From Aeromicrobium panaciterrae (GTDB lineage Bacteria; Actinomycetota; Actinomycetes; Propionibacteriales; Nocardioidaceae), in the NCBI RefSeq assembly GCF_031457275.1, contig NZ_JAVDWH010000001.1:1798001-1862000 (forward strand): a DNA stretch of 64,000 nucleotides, written 5' to 3'. The notes under the pieces were generated by a model, which made no database searches, was not told the origin of the DNA, and worked only from the letters and a program-made list of their open reading frames with translations. Below are positions 15,954 through 25,739 of this stretch, in pieces (position 1 is the stretch's first letter; each line of letters opens with the position of its first letter). Both the position numbers and the translations under genes were made by a program.

Positions 15954-17057
15954 TCAGCTGTCGTGCGGGTCAGGACCATCGGCCGGAGCAGCCGGTTTTG
16001 CCCACTTCTCAGCGTCGATCGCATAGACCCAGCGAAGTTTGGGCCACTCGGACAGCGTCCAGAGCTGTCGCCGCTGAGGCCAGTAGGCAATGTCCTCGGG
16101 ACCAGTTGGGAGGACGCCGGCGTGTTGTACGTAATCGCCGGGGCGTCCGACCCACAGGTCGCCGGGATTGCCCTTGCCGTTGCTCGCGGTGATGACCCAC
16201 GTCCCGTCGACCAGCGTGGCGCCCTGCATACGCTCGACCTGACGGTCGTACAGCTCGGCTGGCACCGCCCACCCGCGGTCGTCGCGTCGGAGCAGCTCCG
16301 TTTCACGATCGAGCGGGAAGCGCATCAAGCGGTGGCTACCGCCTTTGCGTCCGTACTCCCCCGCGATCAGGTGGTCCTGATTTCCGGAGCGGTCGAGCGA
16401 CATGAACGAATACATCATCTCGCCGACCGCCTTGTCATGATCAGCGTCGTAGGCCGTGAACTGCGGCAGCACGTAGCGGTAGGTCTTGGTACGAAGGCGA
16501 TTGCGAACGCGCACGAGGTCGTCGAGTCGGAACACCCGGATGCCGTGCTGTCCGCCTGCCACGTAGAGGTACTGGCCGTACCAAACGATGCCGCCAGCGT
16601 GGACCCGAATTGTGGTGAGCCAGTTGATCCCGAACAGTCGGCGGGGATTGACGAGCAGGACGTGCCGGTAGGGCGCGTGGGTCTCGTCGGTGCAATCCAT
16701 GACCGAGATCCGGGAGCCGAAGAAGAAGCCCCAGAGGTTGCGGGCGTACCAGCTGACGAGCACGAGATGACGACCGCCGACAGTTCCGGCGGTCGGATCG
16801 GGTCCGAACGCGTCGGACGAGGTGGTGATGCCCTGCGGGATCCAGCGTTTGGTCCGGAAGTCACCCTGCTGCCAGGCATAGCCGCCCAGTGCCGCCTCCC
16901 CGGGCACTCTGTCCCAGGTTGCGACGCGATTGGTGTCAGCCAGTAGTCCGCGCAGTCCTACTCGCGCATAGCGCATGAAGAATCGCTCCTTCAGGTTTGT
17001 CGAGCGCGCTGCTTCGACCAGCCTGTAGGCCTTGGGGCTCAGCTCATGCAGAGCCAT
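15954..17057 (-). CDS. Uncharacterised 367-residue protein
   Basis: A soluble protein with no domain I can name. It has repeated strand-like blocks ending in aromatic residues (HLVLVSWYARNLWGF, GIVWYGQYLYVAGG, TRYEY-like segments) and phrases such as RVFRLDDLVRVR and ATLVDGTWVITASNGKG. These suggest a beta-propeller-like fold, but this is a guess. No signal peptide is seen. The start MALHELSPKAYRLVEAAR (17057) is chosen because it overlaps the upstream membrane gene by 14 bp; upstream residues in the longer frame are low-complexity shadow sequence. Confidence 0.7.
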   Translation of the reverse strand: MALHELSPKAYRLVEAARSTNLKERFFMRYARVGLRGLLADTNRVATWDRVPGEAALGGYAWQQGDFRTKRWIPQGITTSSDAFGPDPTAGTVGGRHLVLVSWYARNLWGFFFGSRISVMDCTDETHAPYRHVLLVNPRRLFGINWLTTIRVHAGGIVWYGQYLYVAGGQHGIRVFRLDDLVRVRNRLRTKTYRYVLPQFTAYDADHDKAVGEMMYSFMSLDRSGNQDHLIAGEYGRKGGSHRLMRFPLDRETELLRRDDRGWAVPAELYDRQVERMQGATLVDGTWVITASNGKGNPGDLWVGRPGDYVQHAGVLPTGPEDIAYWPQRRQLWTLSEWPKLRWVYAIDAEKWAKPAAPADGPDPHDS

Positions 17058-17307
17058 CTGAGCCCTCCGTCGGGTCCCGGAGCTGCTCGGCCTGACGCGC
17101 CGCGTTGCGGGCCGTTGATCGTCCGACGAGGACGAACAGGGCAAGCAACAGGAGAGCCACGCCGGTCCAGATCATGCCGATCAGGACGAAGACGCTCGCG
17201 GCGTCGCCGGCCTGTCCCCCACGATCCTCGAACTCGCGGCCAACGAGGACCATCAGCACACCGACCCCGCCGAAGAAGGCCATGATGCCCTTGCCCACCG
17301 CGTTCAT
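17044..17307 (-). CDS. Small two-helix membrane protein
   Basis: An 87-residue protein with two predicted membrane helices (about 8-22 and 37-60) and a charged C-terminal tail (NAARQAEQLRDPTEG). The start ATG at 17307 gives a normal short N terminus (MNAVGKGIMAFFGGVG); upstream codons are serine/arginine shadow sequence of ctaB. It overlaps the next gene by 14 bp and lies 16 bp after ctaB on the same strand, so it may be co-transcribed with ctaB. The function is unknown. Confidence 0.7.
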   Translation of the reverse strand: MNAVGKGIMAFFGGVGVLMVLVGREFEDRGGQAGDAASVFVLIGMIWTGVALLLLALFVLVGRSTARNAARQAEQLRDPTEGSDGSA

Positions 17308-17323
17308 GCGAAGGCCCCAGCGA

Positions 17324-18262
17324 TCACTTGACGAACGGGTCGATGGCGGCCGCGACGAACAGCAGCGCGAGGTACGCGTTGGAGAAGTGGAAGAGCCGCA
17401 TCGGCTTGATGATCGAAAGATCCTCGGTGTCACGGGCGCGCGAGCGAAGGTCGTACGCCTCGATCAGGAAGATGATGCCGAGCGTGATGGCCATCGCCGG
17501 GTAGAACCAACCGGTGTAGGGCCAGAGCAGCAGTGATGTCGCAACCATGACCCAGGAATAGATGACGATCTGCCGTGACACTTCGTCCGAGCTGGCCACC
17601 GACGGGAGCATCGGAACACTCGCGGCGGCGTAGTCCTCGCGATAGCGCATCGCCAGAGCCCAGAAGTGCGGCGGAGTCCAGAAGAACACGACCATGAAGA
17701 GCACGACCGGAGCCCAGGCGAGTTCGTTGGTCACGGCCGTCCAGCCGATCAGGGCCGGGAAGCAGCCCGCGGCGCCTCCCCAGACGATGTTCTGGGTCGT
17801 ACGGCGCTTGAGGATCATCGTGTAGCCGATGACATAGAAGACGTTCGCTGCGAGAGCCAGCATCGCCGAGAGCGGGTTGACCAGGGTCCACAGCCAGACA
17901 GTCGATACGACGCCCAGCGCGAGACCGAAGTAGAGCGCGCCATTCGTCGAGACCTGGTGGCGCGGAAGCGGTCGGCGTGAGGTGCGGCGCATTAGCTGGT
18001 CGATGTCGGCGTCGACAACGCAGTTGAGGGCGTTGGCGCTACCTGCCGACAGAGTGCCGCCGACAACCGTGGCAACGACGAGCCACAGCGGCGGCACGTC
18101 CTGTGCCGCCAGGAACATGACAGGCACGGTCGTCAGGAGCAGCAGCTCGATGATGCGCGGCTTCGTCAGCGCAATGTACGAGAGGACAACGTCACGACGG
18201 GAGGCCGGCAGCACGGTGGGTTGATCGACGCCCTCAGTCGGCGTCACATGCACGGCAGTCAC
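17324..18262 (-). CDS. ctaB: CtaB protoheme IX farnesyltransferase (heme O synthase)
   Basis: A 312-residue UbiA-superfamily membrane enzyme that farnesylates heme B to heme O, the substrate of CtaA. The prenyl-diphosphate motif N80xxxD84xxxD88 is seen in [15 protein letters not shown], followed by the heme O synthase block RRTSRRPLP. The second motif region [14 protein letters not shown] is also present. It is divergent from tkt. The GTG at 18262 is preferred because TAGACT lies 7 nt upstream; internal GTG codons are alternatives. Confidence 0.94.
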   Translation of the reverse strand: MTAVHVTPTEGVDQPTVLPASRRDVVLSYIALTKPRIIELLLLTTVPVMFLAAQDVPPLWLVVATVVGGTLSAGSANALNCVVDADIDQLMRRTSRRPLPRHQVSTNGALYFGLALGVVSTVWLWTLVNPLSAMLALAANVFYVIGYTMILKRRTTQNIVWGGAAGCFPALIGWTAVTNELAWAPVVLFMVVFFWTPPHFWALAMRYREDYAAASVPMLPSVASSDEVSRQIVIYSWVMVATSLLLWPYTGWFYPAMAITLGIIFLIEAYDLRSRARDTEDLSIIKPMRLFHFSNAYLALLFVAAAIDPFVK

Positions 18263-18269
18263 GAGGGTG

Positions 18270-18275
18270 AGTCTA
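18270..18275 (-). promoter_or_regulatory. -10-like hexamer of ctaB
   Basis: TAGACT lies 7 nt before the GTG at 18262, the pattern of a leaderless start. Confidence 0.5.
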
Positions 18276-18436
18276 GTGCTACCCGACCGGCGACGTACCG
18301 ACGGTTGGGACTTGGAATGTCAGGTCTCATCAGCACCACGCACCTGCGCGGGACGTGGGCCACGCGAGTAGTGTCGTCACCGACGGTTGGGCATGGCCGG
18401 CCGACGCCCGTGATCGACGATTCAGGAGCCCGAGCT

Positions 18437-20608
18437 GTGACGACAGCCCCCACCCCACTCGACTGGACTGACCTCGACAAGCAGGCCGTGGACACCGCCC
18501 GCCTCCTCGCCGCCGATGCGGTCGAAAAGGCCGGACACGGACACCCCGGTACCGCGATGAGCCTGGCCCCTGCGGCCTACCTGATCTACCAGAAGCTCAT
18601 GCGCCACAACCCCGCCGATCCGCACTGGATCGGCCGCGACCGCTTCGTCCTCTCCTGCGGTCACTCGAGCCTCACCCAGTACATCCAGCTGTTCCTCGCC
18701 GGCTACGACGTGAGCCTTGACGACCTCAAGGCACTTCGTACGTGGGGCAGCCTCACTCCAGGCCACCCGGAGCACAACCACACGCCCGGCGTCGAGGTCA
18801 CGACTGGCCCGCTGGGCCAGGGCGTCGGCAACGCAGTCGGTATGGCCATGGCTGCTCGCCGCGAGCGCGGCCTGTTCGATCCGGACGCGGTCACTGGACA
18901 TAGCCTGTTCGATCACGACATCTACGTCATCGCCTCTGATGGTGACCTCGAAGAAGGCATCGCCTCTGAGGCCTCGTCGCTCGCCGGCCACCAGAAGCTC
19001 GGCAACCTGACCGTCTTGTACGACGACAACCACATCTCGATCGAGGACGACACCAACGTCGCCTTCAGCGAAGACGTTGCTGCGCGCTACGAGTCGTACG
19101 GCTGGCACGTGCAGAAGATCGACTGGACCAACGGCGGCACCGGTTACGTCGAGAACGTCCAGGCGCTCTATGACGCGTTCCAGGCAGCTGCGGCGGTCAC
19201 CGACAAGCCGAGCTTCATCCAGCTCCGCACGATCATCGCCTGGCCCGCACCGACCAAGCAGAACACCGGCGCCTCACACGGCTCCGCTCTGGGCGCCGAT
19301 GAGATCGCTGCGACCAAGACGCTGCTCGGCTTCGATCCCGACCAGGCCTTCCAGGTCGCCGACGACGTGCTGGCGCACACGCAGGCAGCCCGTACGCGCG
19401 GCAATGACCTGCAGAGCGAATGGCAGGCATCCTTCGACGCGTGGAAGACCAAGCACGCTGATGGCGCGGCGCTTCTCGACCGCCTCAACAGCCGCACTCT
19501 TCCCGCGGGTTGGGACGCCGACGTGCCGACGTACGAGGCCAGCGAAAAGGGCGTCGCGACTCGCGTCGCGTCGGGCGAGTTCCTGACGGCCGCTGCGCCG
19601 AAGCTTGCTGAGCTGTGGGGTGGCTCTGCCGACCTCGCGGGCTCCAACAACACGACGCCCAAGGGTGAGCCGTCGTTCCTGCCCCCGGAGCATTCGACGA
19701 AGTCGTTCCAGGGCAACCTCTATGGCCGCGTCCTGCACTTCGGTATCCGTGAGCACGCGATGGGTGCGGTGCTCAACGGCATCGCCCTTCACGGGCCCAC
19801 TCGCCCGTACGGCGGAACGTTCCTCGTGTTCAGCGACTACATGCGCCCCTCGGTACGCCTGGCGGCTCTGCAGGAGCTGCCCGTCACGTACGTGTGGACC
19901 CACGACTCGATCGGACTCGGCGAGGACGGACCGACACACCAGCCCATCGAGCATCTCGCTGCGTTGCGGGCGATCCCCGGCCTCGACGTCATCCGCCCGG
20001 CGGATGCCAACGAGACGGTCGCTGCGTGGAAGGCGGTTCTCGCGATCACCAACCGTCCGACTGCATTGGCTCTGAGCCGTCAGAACGTTCCGACGTTCCC
20101 GCGCGGTACTGACGGCTTCGCCAGTGCCGATCTGACGTCGAAGGGCGCATACACACTCCTCGACACCGACGGCGAACCCGACGTGATCCTCGTCGGTACG
20201 GGCTCCGAAGTGCAGATTGCCGTCAAGGCACGCGAGCTGCTCGCTGCCGAAGGCATCAAGGCCCGCGTCGTCTCCATGCCGTGCCGCGAGTGGTTCGAGC
20301 AGCAGGACGAGGCATACCGCGAGAACATCATCCCGGCTGGCCTGCGCGCTCGTGTTGTGGTTGAGGCTGGCGTGGCGTTCGGCTGGCGCGACGTGGTCGG
20401 CGACGCCGGCCGCATCGTCAGCATCGAGCATTACGGCGCCTCGGCTGCCTTCGCGACGTTGTACGAGAAGTTCGGCGTCACGCCCGACGCCGTTGCCGCG
20501 GCCGCTCGCGAGTCGATCGCCGCAGCAGGAGCTGCACCTACCGCACCGTTCCATGCGCGACCCGCTGGAGCAGTCGGCCCCTCTGATAACCCTGACGCCC
20601 CACACTGA
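18437..20608 (+). CDS. tkt: Transketolase
   Basis: A TPP-dependent transketolase (723 residues) of the non-oxidative pentose phosphate pathway. The sequence GHGHPGT, CGHSSLTQY, GPLGQGVGNAVG and the TPP/metal motif SDGDLEEGI...DDNHISIE follow in order, and the C-terminal half has GIREHAMGA and THDSIGLGEDGPTHQP. The GTG at 18437 is chosen over the longer frame because AGGAG lies eight bases upstream and similarity begins at TPLDWTDLDKQAVDTARLL. It opens the six-gene operon tkt-tal-pgi-zwf-opcA-pgl. Confidence 0.97.
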   Translation: MTTAPTPLDWTDLDKQAVDTARLLAADAVEKAGHGHPGTAMSLAPAAYLIYQKLMRHNPADPHWIGRDRFVLSCGHSSLTQYIQLFLAGYDVSLDDLKALRTWGSLTPGHPEHNHTPGVEVTTGPLGQGVGNAVGMAMAARRERGLFDPDAVTGHSLFDHDIYVIASDGDLEEGIASEASSLAGHQKLGNLTVLYDDNHISIEDDTNVAFSEDVAARYESYGWHVQKIDWTNGGTGYVENVQALYDAFQAAAAVTDKPSFIQLRTIIAWPAPTKQNTGASHGSALGADEIAATKTLLGFDPDQAFQVADDVLAHTQAARTRGNDLQSEWQASFDAWKTKHADGAALLDRLNSRTLPAGWDADVPTYEASEKGVATRVASGEFLTAAAPKLAELWGGSADLAGSNNTTPKGEPSFLPPEHSTKSFQGNLYGRVLHFGIREHAMGAVLNGIALHGPTRPYGGTFLVFSDYMRPSVRLAALQELPVTYVWTHDSIGLGEDGPTHQPIEHLAALRAIPGLDVIRPADANETVAAWKAVLAITNRPTALALSRQNVPTFPRGTDGFASADLTSKGAYTLLDTDGEPDVILVGTGSEVQIAVKARELLAAEGIKARVVSMPCREWFEQQDEAYRENIIPAGLRARVVVEAGVAFGWRDVVGDAGRIVSIEHYGASAAFATLYEKFGVTPDAVAAAARESIAAAGAAPTAPFHARPAGAVGPSDNPDAPH

Positions 20609-20635
20609 CGTCTGATTCCTCACCAAGGAGACACC

Positions 20636-21724
20636 ATGAACGACCGCTTGAAGGCCCTCGCCGATGCCGGAGTCTCGATCTGGCTCGACGACCTCTCGCG
20701 CGAACGCATCGAGACCGGCAACCTCCAGAAGCTCATCGATGAGTCCGGAGTGGTCGGCGTGACCACCAACCCTTCGATCTTTGCCTCGGCGCTCTCGGAT
20801 GGCGAGAAGTACGCACCTCAGATCAAAGAGCTCAAGGCTGCCGGTGCCGATGTCGACACCACGGTCTTCGAGCTCACCACCAAGGATGTCAAGGACGCCG
20901 CCGAGATTCTTCGCCCGGTCTACGACGCCACGAACGGTGCTGACGGACGGGTGTCGATCGAAGTCGAGCCCGGTCTCGCACGCGACACCGATGCAACAGT
21001 CGCCATGGCACAGACGCTCTGGAACAAGGTCGGACAGCCCAACACTCTGATCAAGATCCCCGCCACGGTCGAAGGACTGCCGGCCATTGCCCAGTCCATC
21101 GCTGCCGGCATCAGCGTCAACGTCACGCTGATCTTTTCGCTCGATCGCTACCGCGGCGTCATGAATGCCTACCTCGACGGACTCGAGGAAGCGGTCGCCG
21201 ATGGCAAGGACCTCTCGAAGATCCACTCCGTTGCGTCATTCTTCGTGAGCCGCGTTGACTCGGAAGTCGACAAGCGCCTCGCAGACGACAGCCCGCTTCG
21301 CGGCAAGGCGGCCGTCGCCAACGCTCGTCTCGCCTACGAGGCGTACGAAGAGGTCTTCAGTTCAGACCGTTTTGCGGCTCTCGCCGCCAAGGGCGCCAAC
21401 GCACAGCGTCCGCTGTGGGCATCGACCGGCGTCAAGGATCCGGCCTACTCCGACACCCTCTACGTCACCGAGCTCGTCGTCGCCAACACGGTCAACACGA
21501 TGCCCGAGAAGACGCTCCAGGCGTTCGCTGACCACGGCGAGCTTCATGGCGACGCCGTCACCGGCACGTATGACGACGCACGCCAGGTGATCGCCGATCT
21601 TGAAGCCGTAGGAATCAGCTACGACGAAGTAGTCGAGCTGCTCGAGGTCGAGGGACTCGACAAGTTCGATGCCTCATGGGCAGAACTTCTCGAGACCGTT
21701 TCCAACGAGCTCGACAAGGCCTGA
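20636..21724 (+). CDS. tal: Transaldolase
   Basis: A 362-residue transaldolase of the long actinobacterial type. The Schiff-base lysine is K140 in [13 protein letters not shown]19 (WLDDLSR) and [10 protein letters not shown] (41-50) are further active-site segments. The start has a clear AAGGAG seven bases upstream. Only three bases separate its stop from the pgi start. In some actinobacteria tal and pgi are fused into one bifunctional protein. Confidence 0.96.
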   Translation: MNDRLKALADAGVSIWLDDLSRERIETGNLQKLIDESGVVGVTTNPSIFASALSDGEKYAPQIKELKAAGADVDTTVFELTTKDVKDAAEILRPVYDATNGADGRVSIEVEPGLARDTDATVAMAQTLWNKVGQPNTLIKIPATVEGLPAIAQSIAAGISVNVTLIFSLDRYRGVMNAYLDGLEEAVADGKDLSKIHSVASFFVSRVDSEVDKRLADDSPLRGKAAVANARLAYEAYEEVFSSDRFAALAAKGANAQRPLWASTGVKDPAYSDTLYVTELVVANTVNTMPEKTLQAFADHGELHGDAVTGTYDDARQVIADLEAVGISYDEVVELLEVEGLDKFDASWAELLETVSNELDKA

Positions 21725-21727
21725 CAC

Positions 21728-23323
21728 GTGGTCGAGCTCTTCCTCACCGCGCCATCGCAGCACGAGTACGAAGGTGCGTTGAAGAACGCCATCGACAGTG
21801 GGATCGCCTCACGCATCGCCGAGAACGATCCGACCGAATGGGGTCCGGACGCGGTTTCGGAGGCCTCGATCCGATTGAGCTGGACTGGGCTCGCTGAGTC
21901 GTCCCGTCCGCTCATCGCGGAGATCATTGAGCTCCGTGACAGCCTCGGCGCCAGGGGACTCGACCACGTTGTTCTCTGTGGCATGGGCGGATCATCGCTG
22001 GCGCCCGAGGTCATCTGTCACACGTACGGCGTGCCGCTGACCGTCCTCGATTCGTCCCAGCCCGACATGGTGCGGTCAGCCATCGCAGACCGGCTGGATC
22101 GCAGCATCGTCGTTGTTGCCAGCAAGTCAGGCGGCACGATCGAGACTGACAGCCAGCGACGCGCGTACGAGAAGGCGTTCACAGAGGCGGGCCTCACTCC
22201 CACCGACCACATCATTGTCGTGACGGATCCGGGCTCGCCGCTCGACAAGGAAGCTACCGCCGCCGGATATCGCGTGTTCCACGCTGATCCCAACGTCGGT
22301 GGCCGCTACTCCGCACTCACCGCATTTGGCCTCGTCCCGAGCGGTCTTGCTGGGGCCGACGTCGGCGAGCTCCTCGACCAGGCAGCGTCGGTGCAGGACA
22401 ACGTCGCACTGGACGGTGCCGACAACCCGGCGCTCCGACTCGGCGTTCTGCTCGGCGTCGCCCACCGTCACCGCGTCGACAAGCTTGTGATGGCTGATCA
22501 GTCGAGGCACGGCTTCGGCGATTGGATCGAGCAACTCGTCGCCGAGTCGACGGGCAAGAACGGCAAGGGAATCCTGCCTGTCGTCGTTCCATTCGAGAAC
22601 GCCGTCAACTTCAACCCCAGCACCGCTGACTCGATTCTGCTTTCCATCGACGCCGACGACGCACCCGAAGCTCAGTCCGGGTACGGCATCGCGATCAGAG
22701 CTGCCTTGGGCGCAGAAATGCTCGTGTGGGAGACGGCCGTAGCTGTCGCCGGCAGTGTCATCGGCATCAACCCGTTCGACCAACCTGACGTCGAGAGCGC
22801 TAAGCAGGCCGCACGCGACATGCTCGGTGGCGCGGGAGAAGTGCCCACACCCGACTTCACCGCTGATGGCATCGACGTCTACGGCGCCGAGGGCACCACC
22901 GTGGCCGATGCGGTCAGCTCACTGTTCAGCCAGTTGGACCTAGATCATGGCTATGTCGCCCTGCAGGTCTACCTCGACCGCTTTGACCACGCCGACTTCG
23001 CTGGCGCGCGTGAGATCGTCGCGCAAAGGACCGGACGTCCGACCACCTTCGGCTGGGGTCCTCGATTCCTCCACTCGACAGGTCAGTATCACAAGGGCGG
23101 CCCCGGAACTGGAGTCTTCCTTCAGGTCACCGGTGACCCCGTCGAAGACCTCGAAGTGCCAGGCCGCGAGTTCACCTTCGGTTCGTTCATCCAGTCGCAA
23201 GCAGCAGGTGACGCGGCGGTTTTGCGGGAGCGCGGACGCCCCGTCGTACGTCTGCACCTCAAGGACGTACCGGCTGGTCTGCGGCTGCTTCGCACAGTTC
23301 TCGCGGGCAAGGGCGACGAGTGA
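21728..23323 (+). CDS. pgi: Glucose-6-phosphate isomerase
   Basis: A 531-residue sugar-phosphate isomerase of the divergent type found next to or fused with transaldolase. The two SIS-type cores are seen: CGMGGSSLAPEV with VVASKSGGTIET, then VGGRYSALTAFG. Later segments include GINPFDQPDVESAK and HSTGQYHKGGP. It starts with GTG almost directly after tal, with no separate promoter, so translation is probably coupled. Its stop overlaps the zwf GTG by 4 bp. No phosphomannose-isomerase features were noticed. Confidence 0.93.
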   Translation: MVELFLTAPSQHEYEGALKNAIDSGIASRIAENDPTEWGPDAVSEASIRLSWTGLAESSRPLIAEIIELRDSLGARGLDHVVLCGMGGSSLAPEVICHTYGVPLTVLDSSQPDMVRSAIADRLDRSIVVVASKSGGTIETDSQRRAYEKAFTEAGLTPTDHIIVVTDPGSPLDKEATAAGYRVFHADPNVGGRYSALTAFGLVPSGLAGADVGELLDQAASVQDNVALDGADNPALRLGVLLGVAHRHRVDKLVMADQSRHGFGDWIEQLVAESTGKNGKGILPVVVPFENAVNFNPSTADSILLSIDADDAPEAQSGYGIAIRAALGAEMLVWETAVAVAGSVIGINPFDQPDVESAKQAARDMLGGAGEVPTPDFTADGIDVYGAEGTTVADAVSSLFSQLDLDHGYVALQVYLDRFDHADFAGAREIVAQRTGRPTTFGWGPRFLHSTGQYHKGGPGTGVFLQVTGDPVEDLEVPGREFTFGSFIQSQAAGDAAVLRERGRPVVRLHLKDVPAGLRLLRTVLAGKGDE

Positions 23324-24837
23324 CTACCAACCCACTCCGCGATCCTCGCGACCGCCGACTCCCCCGGATCGCCGGGCCTTGCAGCCTGATCCTGTTCGGC
23401 GTCACGGGCGACCTCGCCAAGAAGAAGCTCATCCCCGCGGTCTATGACCTCGCCAACCGCGGCCTGTTGCCGCCCGGGTTCGCCCTGGTCGGCTTCGCGC
23501 GCCAGGACTTCGGCAAGCAGGCGTTCTCGAAGATGATCAAGCAGGCAGCCAAGGACGGCGCGCGTACGGCGTGGAGCGAAACCGTATGGAAGCAGCTCGC
23601 TGCTGGCATCCGCTTCGTTCCAGGCGAATTCGACGATGATGACGCCTGGGAACGCCTCGGCAAGACCATGAAGGAGCTCGACGAGCAGCAGGGCACAGGC
23701 GGCAACCACGCGTTCTACCTGTCGATCCCGCCCGGACTTTTCCCGGTTGTCGTCTCCCAGATCAAGAAGCACGGACTTGCTGAGTCGTCACAGGGTTGGC
23801 GTCGCGTCGTCATCGAGAAGCCGTTCGGGCACGACCTCGCTTCGGCCCAGGAGCTCAACCAAATCGTTGCCGACGTCTTCCCGAGCCAGTCGGTGTTCCG
23901 CATCGACCACTACCTCGGCAAAGAGACCGTCCAGAACATCCTGGCGTTCCGTTTCGCCAACGGGATGTTCGAGCCGATCTGGAACAACCACTACGTCGAC
24001 CACGTACAGATCACGATGGCCGAGGACATTGGCATCGGATCCCGCGCCGGCTACTACGACGGCATTGGTGCAGCGCGCGATGTCATCCAGAACCACCTGC
24101 TCCAGTTGATGGCTCTGATCGCCATGGAAGAACCCGTCTCGTTCAACGCCAAGAGCCTGCGCATCGAGAAGCAGAAGATCCTCGCCAACGCGCGCCCTCC
24201 CGCCCGCATCGACCTCCACACGGCTCACGCTCAGTACGAAGGTGGCTGGGCCGGTGGCGAGAAGGTGCTCGGTTACCACGAGGAGGCGGGCATCCCCAAG
24301 GGCTCGACCACCGAGACGTACGCCGCGATGCGTATCGACATCAGCACCCGCCGCTGGGCTGGCGTGCCGTTCTACCTGCGTACCGGCAAGCGTCTGGGCC
24401 GTCGAGTCACCGAGCTTGCCGTCGTCTTCAAGCGGGCCCCGCACCAGCCATTCAGCAAGCACGACGTTGAGGAGCTCGGCCAGAACGCGCTCGTCATGCG
24501 TATCCAGCCCGATGAAGGCGTGACATTGCGCTTCGGAGCCAAGGTGCCCGGTACGACGATGGAGATCCGCGACGTCAACATGGACTTCGCCTACGGCGGC
24601 GCCTTCGTCGAGAGCAGCCCCGAGGCGTACGAACGACTCATCCTCGACGTGCTGCTCGGCGATCCACCGCTGTTCCCGCATCGCGAAGAGGTGGAGCTTG
24701 CTTGGGAGATCCTCGACCCCGTGATCCAGCACTGGAGCAAGCAGAAGTCGGTCGACACCTATCCTTCGGGTACATGGGGTCCGGTGTCCGCCGACAAGAT
24801 GCTCGAACGCGATGGCCGAGCTTGGAGGCGTCCCTAG
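23320..24837 (+). CDS. zwf: Glucose-6-phosphate dehydrogenase
   Basis: A 505-residue NADP-dependent G6PDH, entry point of the oxidative pentose phosphate pathway. The cofactor motif FGVTGDLAKKKL (26-37), the substrate-binding RIDHYLGKETVQN and EKPFGHDL are present. It starts with GTG in a 4-bp overlap with pgi. opcA, its usual actinobacterial assembly partner, starts two bases downstream, followed by pgl, so the first two oxidative steps are encoded together. Confidence 0.97.
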   Translation: MTTNPLRDPRDRRLPRIAGPCSLILFGVTGDLAKKKLIPAVYDLANRGLLPPGFALVGFARQDFGKQAFSKMIKQAAKDGARTAWSETVWKQLAAGIRFVPGEFDDDDAWERLGKTMKELDEQQGTGGNHAFYLSIPPGLFPVVVSQIKKHGLAESSQGWRRVVIEKPFGHDLASAQELNQIVADVFPSQSVFRIDHYLGKETVQNILAFRFANGMFEPIWNNHYVDHVQITMAEDIGIGSRAGYYDGIGAARDVIQNHLLQLMALIAMEEPVSFNAKSLRIEKQKILANARPPARIDLHTAHAQYEGGWAGGEKVLGYHEEAGIPKGSTTETYAAMRIDISTRRWAGVPFYLRTGKRLGRRVTELAVVFKRAPHQPFSKHDVEELGQNALVMRIQPDEGVTLRFGAKVPGTTMEIRDVNMDFAYGGAFVESSPEAYERLILDVLLGDPPLFPHREEVELAWEILDPVIQHWSKQKSVDTYPSGTWGPVSADKMLERDGRAWRRP

Positions 24838-24839
24838 TC

Positions 24840-25739
24840 ATGGAGATCGCACTCGAGAAGACCAATGCGGCGCGCATCGCTCGCGCCCTCGTCAAGGCCC
24901 GTCGTGCCGCCGGCAGTCCAGCGATGGACATGGTGCTCACGCTGCTCGTCGTGACAGACGATCACAACGTTGGTGAAGCACTCAAGACCGCGACAACTTT
25001 GTCGCGCGAGCATCCGTCCCGCGTAATCGGCGTGATCCTGGGCGATGGCCGTGGAGCCGCCGAACTCAACGCCAAGGTGCGCGTCGGCGAGAACTCATCA
25101 GGTGAGTCGATTCTGCTGCGCATCTCCGGTGAGCTCACCAAGCACGCAGAGTCCGTCGTGCTGCCTCTCCTCCTTCCCGACTCCCCCGTGGTGGTCTGGT
25201 GGCCCGGAAAGCCTCCAACGAAGCCGTCGGCGGATGCCATCGGCCAACTGGCCCAGCGTCGGCTCACCGACGCCGAGGCAACCGACTCGCCGATTCGCTC
25301 GCTCAAGGCCGTCGCGCGCGAGTTCGCTCCAGGCGACACGGACCTGTCCTGGACCCGCCTGACGCCGTGGCGTGCCCTTCTGGCTGCTGCCCTCGACCAA
25401 TCCACCAGCAGGGTCACCGGCGGCACTGTGGTCGCTGGTACGGGCAACCCAGCAGCGACTCTGCTTGTCGCATGGCTCGAAAGTCGCCTCAAAGTGCCGA
25501 TCTCGCTCCGCAAGGGCGATATCGAGCAGATCTCCTCCGTCGTGCTGCATTCCACGGCGGGCGACGTGCGGATCGAACGCATCGGCCCGACGTCCTGCCA
25601 CTTCAGCGTGCCGGGCTCCTCGCCTCGTGAGGTGCCACTCGGAGCTCGTACGCTCGCTGAACTGCTTGCCGAGGATCTGCGCCGCCTGGACTCCGACGAC
25701 ATCTACGAGGCGACCATTCGCCACCTCCTCAAGTCATGA
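24840..25739 (+). CDS. opcA: OpcA, G6PDH assembly protein
   Basis: A 299-residue OpcA protein, an actinobacterial and cyanobacterial factor needed for full G6PDH activity. Visible family segments are the N-terminal RVIGVILG, VVWWPGKPPTKPSADAIG in the middle and RIERIGPTSCHFSVPG near the end. The ATG at 24840 lies two bases after the zwf stop and eleven after a GGAGG; a longer frame runs back inside zwf and is rejected. It overlaps pgl by 4 bp. Confidence 0.94.
   Translation: MEIALEKTNAARIARALVKARRAAGSPAMDMVLTLLVVTDDHNVGEALKTATTLSREHPSRVIGVILGDGRGAAELNAKVRVGENSSGESILLRISGELTKHAESVVLPLLLPDSPVVVWWPGKPPTKPSADAIGQLAQRRLTDAEATDSPIRSLKAVAREFAPGDTDLSWTRLTPWRALLAAALDQSTSRVTGGTVVAGTGNPAATLLVAWLESRLKVPISLRKGDIEQISSVVLHSTAGDVRIERIGPTSCHFSVPGSSPREVPLGARTLAELLAEDLRRLDSDDIYEATIRHLLKS

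Noticed and set aside
18221-18436. N-terminal extension of transketolase by 72 codons
   Set aside because: It would overlap the ctaB start and promoter and is not transketolase-like; AGGAG precedes the GTG at 18437.
19274-21226. 650-codon open frame on the minus strand across tkt and tal
   Set aside because: It is antisense to two clear enzymes, has no domain and crosses a gene boundary; long antisense frames are expected in GC-rich DNA.
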